Assembly (NCBI GenBank): GCA_050943575.1
Contig: JBMNPL010000026.1
Coordinates: forward strand, 1 to 5,938
Direction of reading: 5' to 3'
Length of the DNA stretch: 5,938 nucleotides
Source: WRCA01 sp050943575
Lineage (GTDB): Bacteria > Pseudomonadota > Alphaproteobacteria > Rs-D84
Below the pieces are notes generated by a model. That model did not search any database. It saw only the letters and a program-made list of their open reading frames with translations, and was not told the DNA's origin. Positions within the stretch are counted from its first letter, which is position 1; each line of letters begins with the position of its first letter. Made by a program: the position numbers and the translations under genes. Below are positions 5,163 to 5,938 of this stretch, piece after piece.

Positions 5163-5366
5163 TCAAGGTTTTCTCCAGACCATTTTATTGACTATGCTTG
5201 TATAGCTCTGGATGATACGCATAACTTTTTCCGACACATTTTCATCGACATAATCTGGAACCGGGATACCATAGTCCCCGTTTTTAATCGCTGTCAATTG
5301 ATTTAGTAGCGTCCCAAAGTTGAGACCTGAACCCGAAAAGTCGTCAATGACTTGAAAAAAACACAA
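5163..5366 (-). pseudogene. C-terminal gene fragment, unrecognised, upstream of rfbC
   Basis: The frame encodes about 65 residues, VIDDFSGSGLNFGTLLNQL...IPVPDYVDENVSEKVMRIIQ...VNKMVWRKP. It reads as a genuine protein C-terminus (balanced composition, helix-like ending), and the position next to rfbC suggests a surface-polysaccharide gene such as a glycosyltransferase, but I do not recognise the family. The only start is a TTG (5364-5366) with no ribosome binding site, and it lies inside the arm of the 63 bp hairpin at 5362-5424. Real-looking sequence begins just after the hairpin, so I read it as the 3' remnant of a gene cut off at that element. The 75-base gap to rfbC (5088-5162) holds only a small CTGTT/AACAG hairpin (5131-5143). 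Confidence 0.5.
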
Positions 5367-5424
5367 GAGCTTGTCTTTTATTTAATTCATTCCAAAAATA
5401 AAAGAAAAGGAACAAGCTCTTGTG
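5362..5424. repeat. 63 bp imperfect hairpin (MITE-like or IS-end remnant)
   Basis: CACAAGAGCTTGT (5362-5374) is the exact reverse complement of 5412-5424. Directly inside, CTTTTATTT (5375-5383) pairs with AAATAAAAG (5396-5404), leaving a 12 base loop and a one-sided 7 base bulge (5405-5411). The structure has 22 pairs in all and truncates the fragment at 5163-5366. It could be a miniature element or two insertion-sequence ends left after deletion of the middle. Confidence 0.7.
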
Positions 5425-5815
5425 ATAATTGAATTGTCATTTAACTAATGTCTTCTCAACAATCCTTCAATTTCTCGTAAGTTGCAAGAAAACCATGCCG
5501 ACCCTAGGAGAGGGAACGCCCGCAAAGAGCGCCCTGTTGCGGGCAATGTGCATTCTCGCCATGCGTCGAGACTGGCCTAGACGTCTGAATACTCGAGGAA
5601 ATGGCGGCATGCTTGTCCGTCCGCGAGTCGAAAAAATAGAGCGCAAAAAATCCCCAGCGGGGATTCCGAACTGGTTAGTGTCCAGTATCGACAAGGCAAT
5701 GGCCGAGAGCGTCGTCCCGAAAAGCTTGGTCTTGACGAGAACCGCGCCGCAGGTTCGCTTCCCGCGACTGAAGAATCGTTCGATCTTGTTCAGTCGACTT
5801 CGTTCCGACGCTCGG
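5425..5815. other. About 390 bp without a convincing gene
   Basis: Several frames are open here on both strands, one on the plus strand from the ATG at 5494 to the window edge and one on the minus strand from the octamer repeat down to 5467. None shows a recognisable motif or a ribosome binding site, and the composition is Arg/Ser/Pro-rich, as expected from non-coding GC-rich DNA. The terminator-like hairpin at 5645-5665 in its middle argues against a minus-strand gene crossing it. It may be gene debris or a 3' region of a gene beyond the window. Confidence 0.5.
5645..5665 (-). terminator. Candidate intrinsic terminator for a minus-strand gene to the right
   Basis: On the minus strand AATCCCC (5665-5659), loop GCT, GGGGATT (5655-5649) and then TTTT (5648-5645) give GGGGATTTTTT after a 7 bp stem. 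The short T-run and 3 base loop make it moderate. It would end transcription entering from the right, beyond the octamer repeat. Confidence 0.5.
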
Positions 5816-5938
5816 TCCACCTTTCCACCTTTCCACCTTTCCACCTTTCCACCTTTCCACCTTTCCACCTTTCCACCTTTCCACCTTTCCACCTTTCCAC
5901 CTTTCCACCTTTCCACCTTTCCACCTTTCCACCTTTCC
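5815..5938. repeat. 8 bp tandem repeat, about 15 copies, running off the window
   Basis: The unit CTTTCCAC is repeated without visible change from 5821 to the edge (118 bases, 14.75 units), after a slightly altered GTCCAC start. On the minus strand it is GTGGAAAG, reading W-K-G-G-K-V-E-R in every frame because 8 is not a multiple of 3 and no stop occurs. The G-rich strand has regular GG-T-GG-AAA spacing. The total length is unknown because the window ends inside it. Confidence 0.95.

Noticed and set aside
5467..5932. Long minus-strand frames beginning in the octamer repeat (W-K-G-G-K-V-E-R text)
   Set aside because: The repeat is open in all frames, starts within it are arbitrary, the remainder has no family motif, and a terminator-like hairpin (5645-5665) lies inside.
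5494..5938. Plus-strand frame from ATG 5494 that stays open to the window edge
   Set aside because: There is no ribosome binding site, the composition is Arg/Pro/Ser-rich, and it owes part of its length to the stop-free octamer repeat.

Overview
The window looks like chromosomal DNA from an anaerobic or facultative bacterium of the PVC superphylum (Planctomycetes-Verrucomicrobia-Chlamydiae and relatives; a Lentisphaerota or Kiritimatiellota-like genome would fit, but that narrower placement is a guess). Two observations support this. A 51-residue basic protein at 334-489 matches the 'small basic protein' family, which I know only from PVC genomes. The window also opens with the C-terminus of a glycyl radical enzyme, an oxygen-sensitive class. 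Intergenic DNA is unusually rich in GC-rich palindromes and dispersed repeats.

Layout, left to right. 2-220: end of a glycyl radical enzyme gene (+). 334-489: the PVC small basic protein (+), with a promoter candidate, a good ribosome binding site and a strong intrinsic terminator. 599-676: a decayed scrap of a second rfbC gene (-). 761-1113: a roughly 350 bp segment bounded by a perfect 20 bp inverted repeat, followed by a possible C-terminal remnant of another gene (1111-1230, +). 1290-1905: an array of REP-like hairpins, a 79 bp tandem repeat and a 48 bp dispersed repeat. 1912-3874: a compact, AT-richer two-gene operon on the minus strand. It encodes an AAA/ABC-type ATPase followed, with an 8 base overlap, by an RloB-family protein, and is driven by a near-consensus sigma-70 promoter. 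4086-4437: a second copy of the repeat block in the same orientation, containing the likely rfbC terminator. 4530-5081: intact rfbC (-), for dTDP-4-dehydrorhamnose 3,5-epimerase. 5163-5366: a C-terminal gene fragment (-), cut off at a 63 bp imperfect hairpin. 5425-5815: no convincing gene, but a terminator-like hairpin. 5815-5938: an 8 bp tandem repeat that runs off the window.

The main functional unit is the ATPase + RloB pair. The pairing of an AAA_15/AAA_21 (COG1106-like) ATPase with RloB is known from the lactococcal AbiL abortive-infection system and from rloA/rloB genes inside type I restriction loci, so phage defence is the best inference; the family is not new. What is distinctive is the setting. 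The operon sits between two direct copies of the same composite repeat block, 2,484 bp apart measured between the 48 bp repeats (46 of 48 bases identical), and rloB ends 6 bases from the left copy. This suggests gain or loss of the cassette by recombination between repeats at the 3' side of rfbC. The rfbC scrap and the truncated gene fragments on both sides show that this stretch has been rearranged repeatedly.
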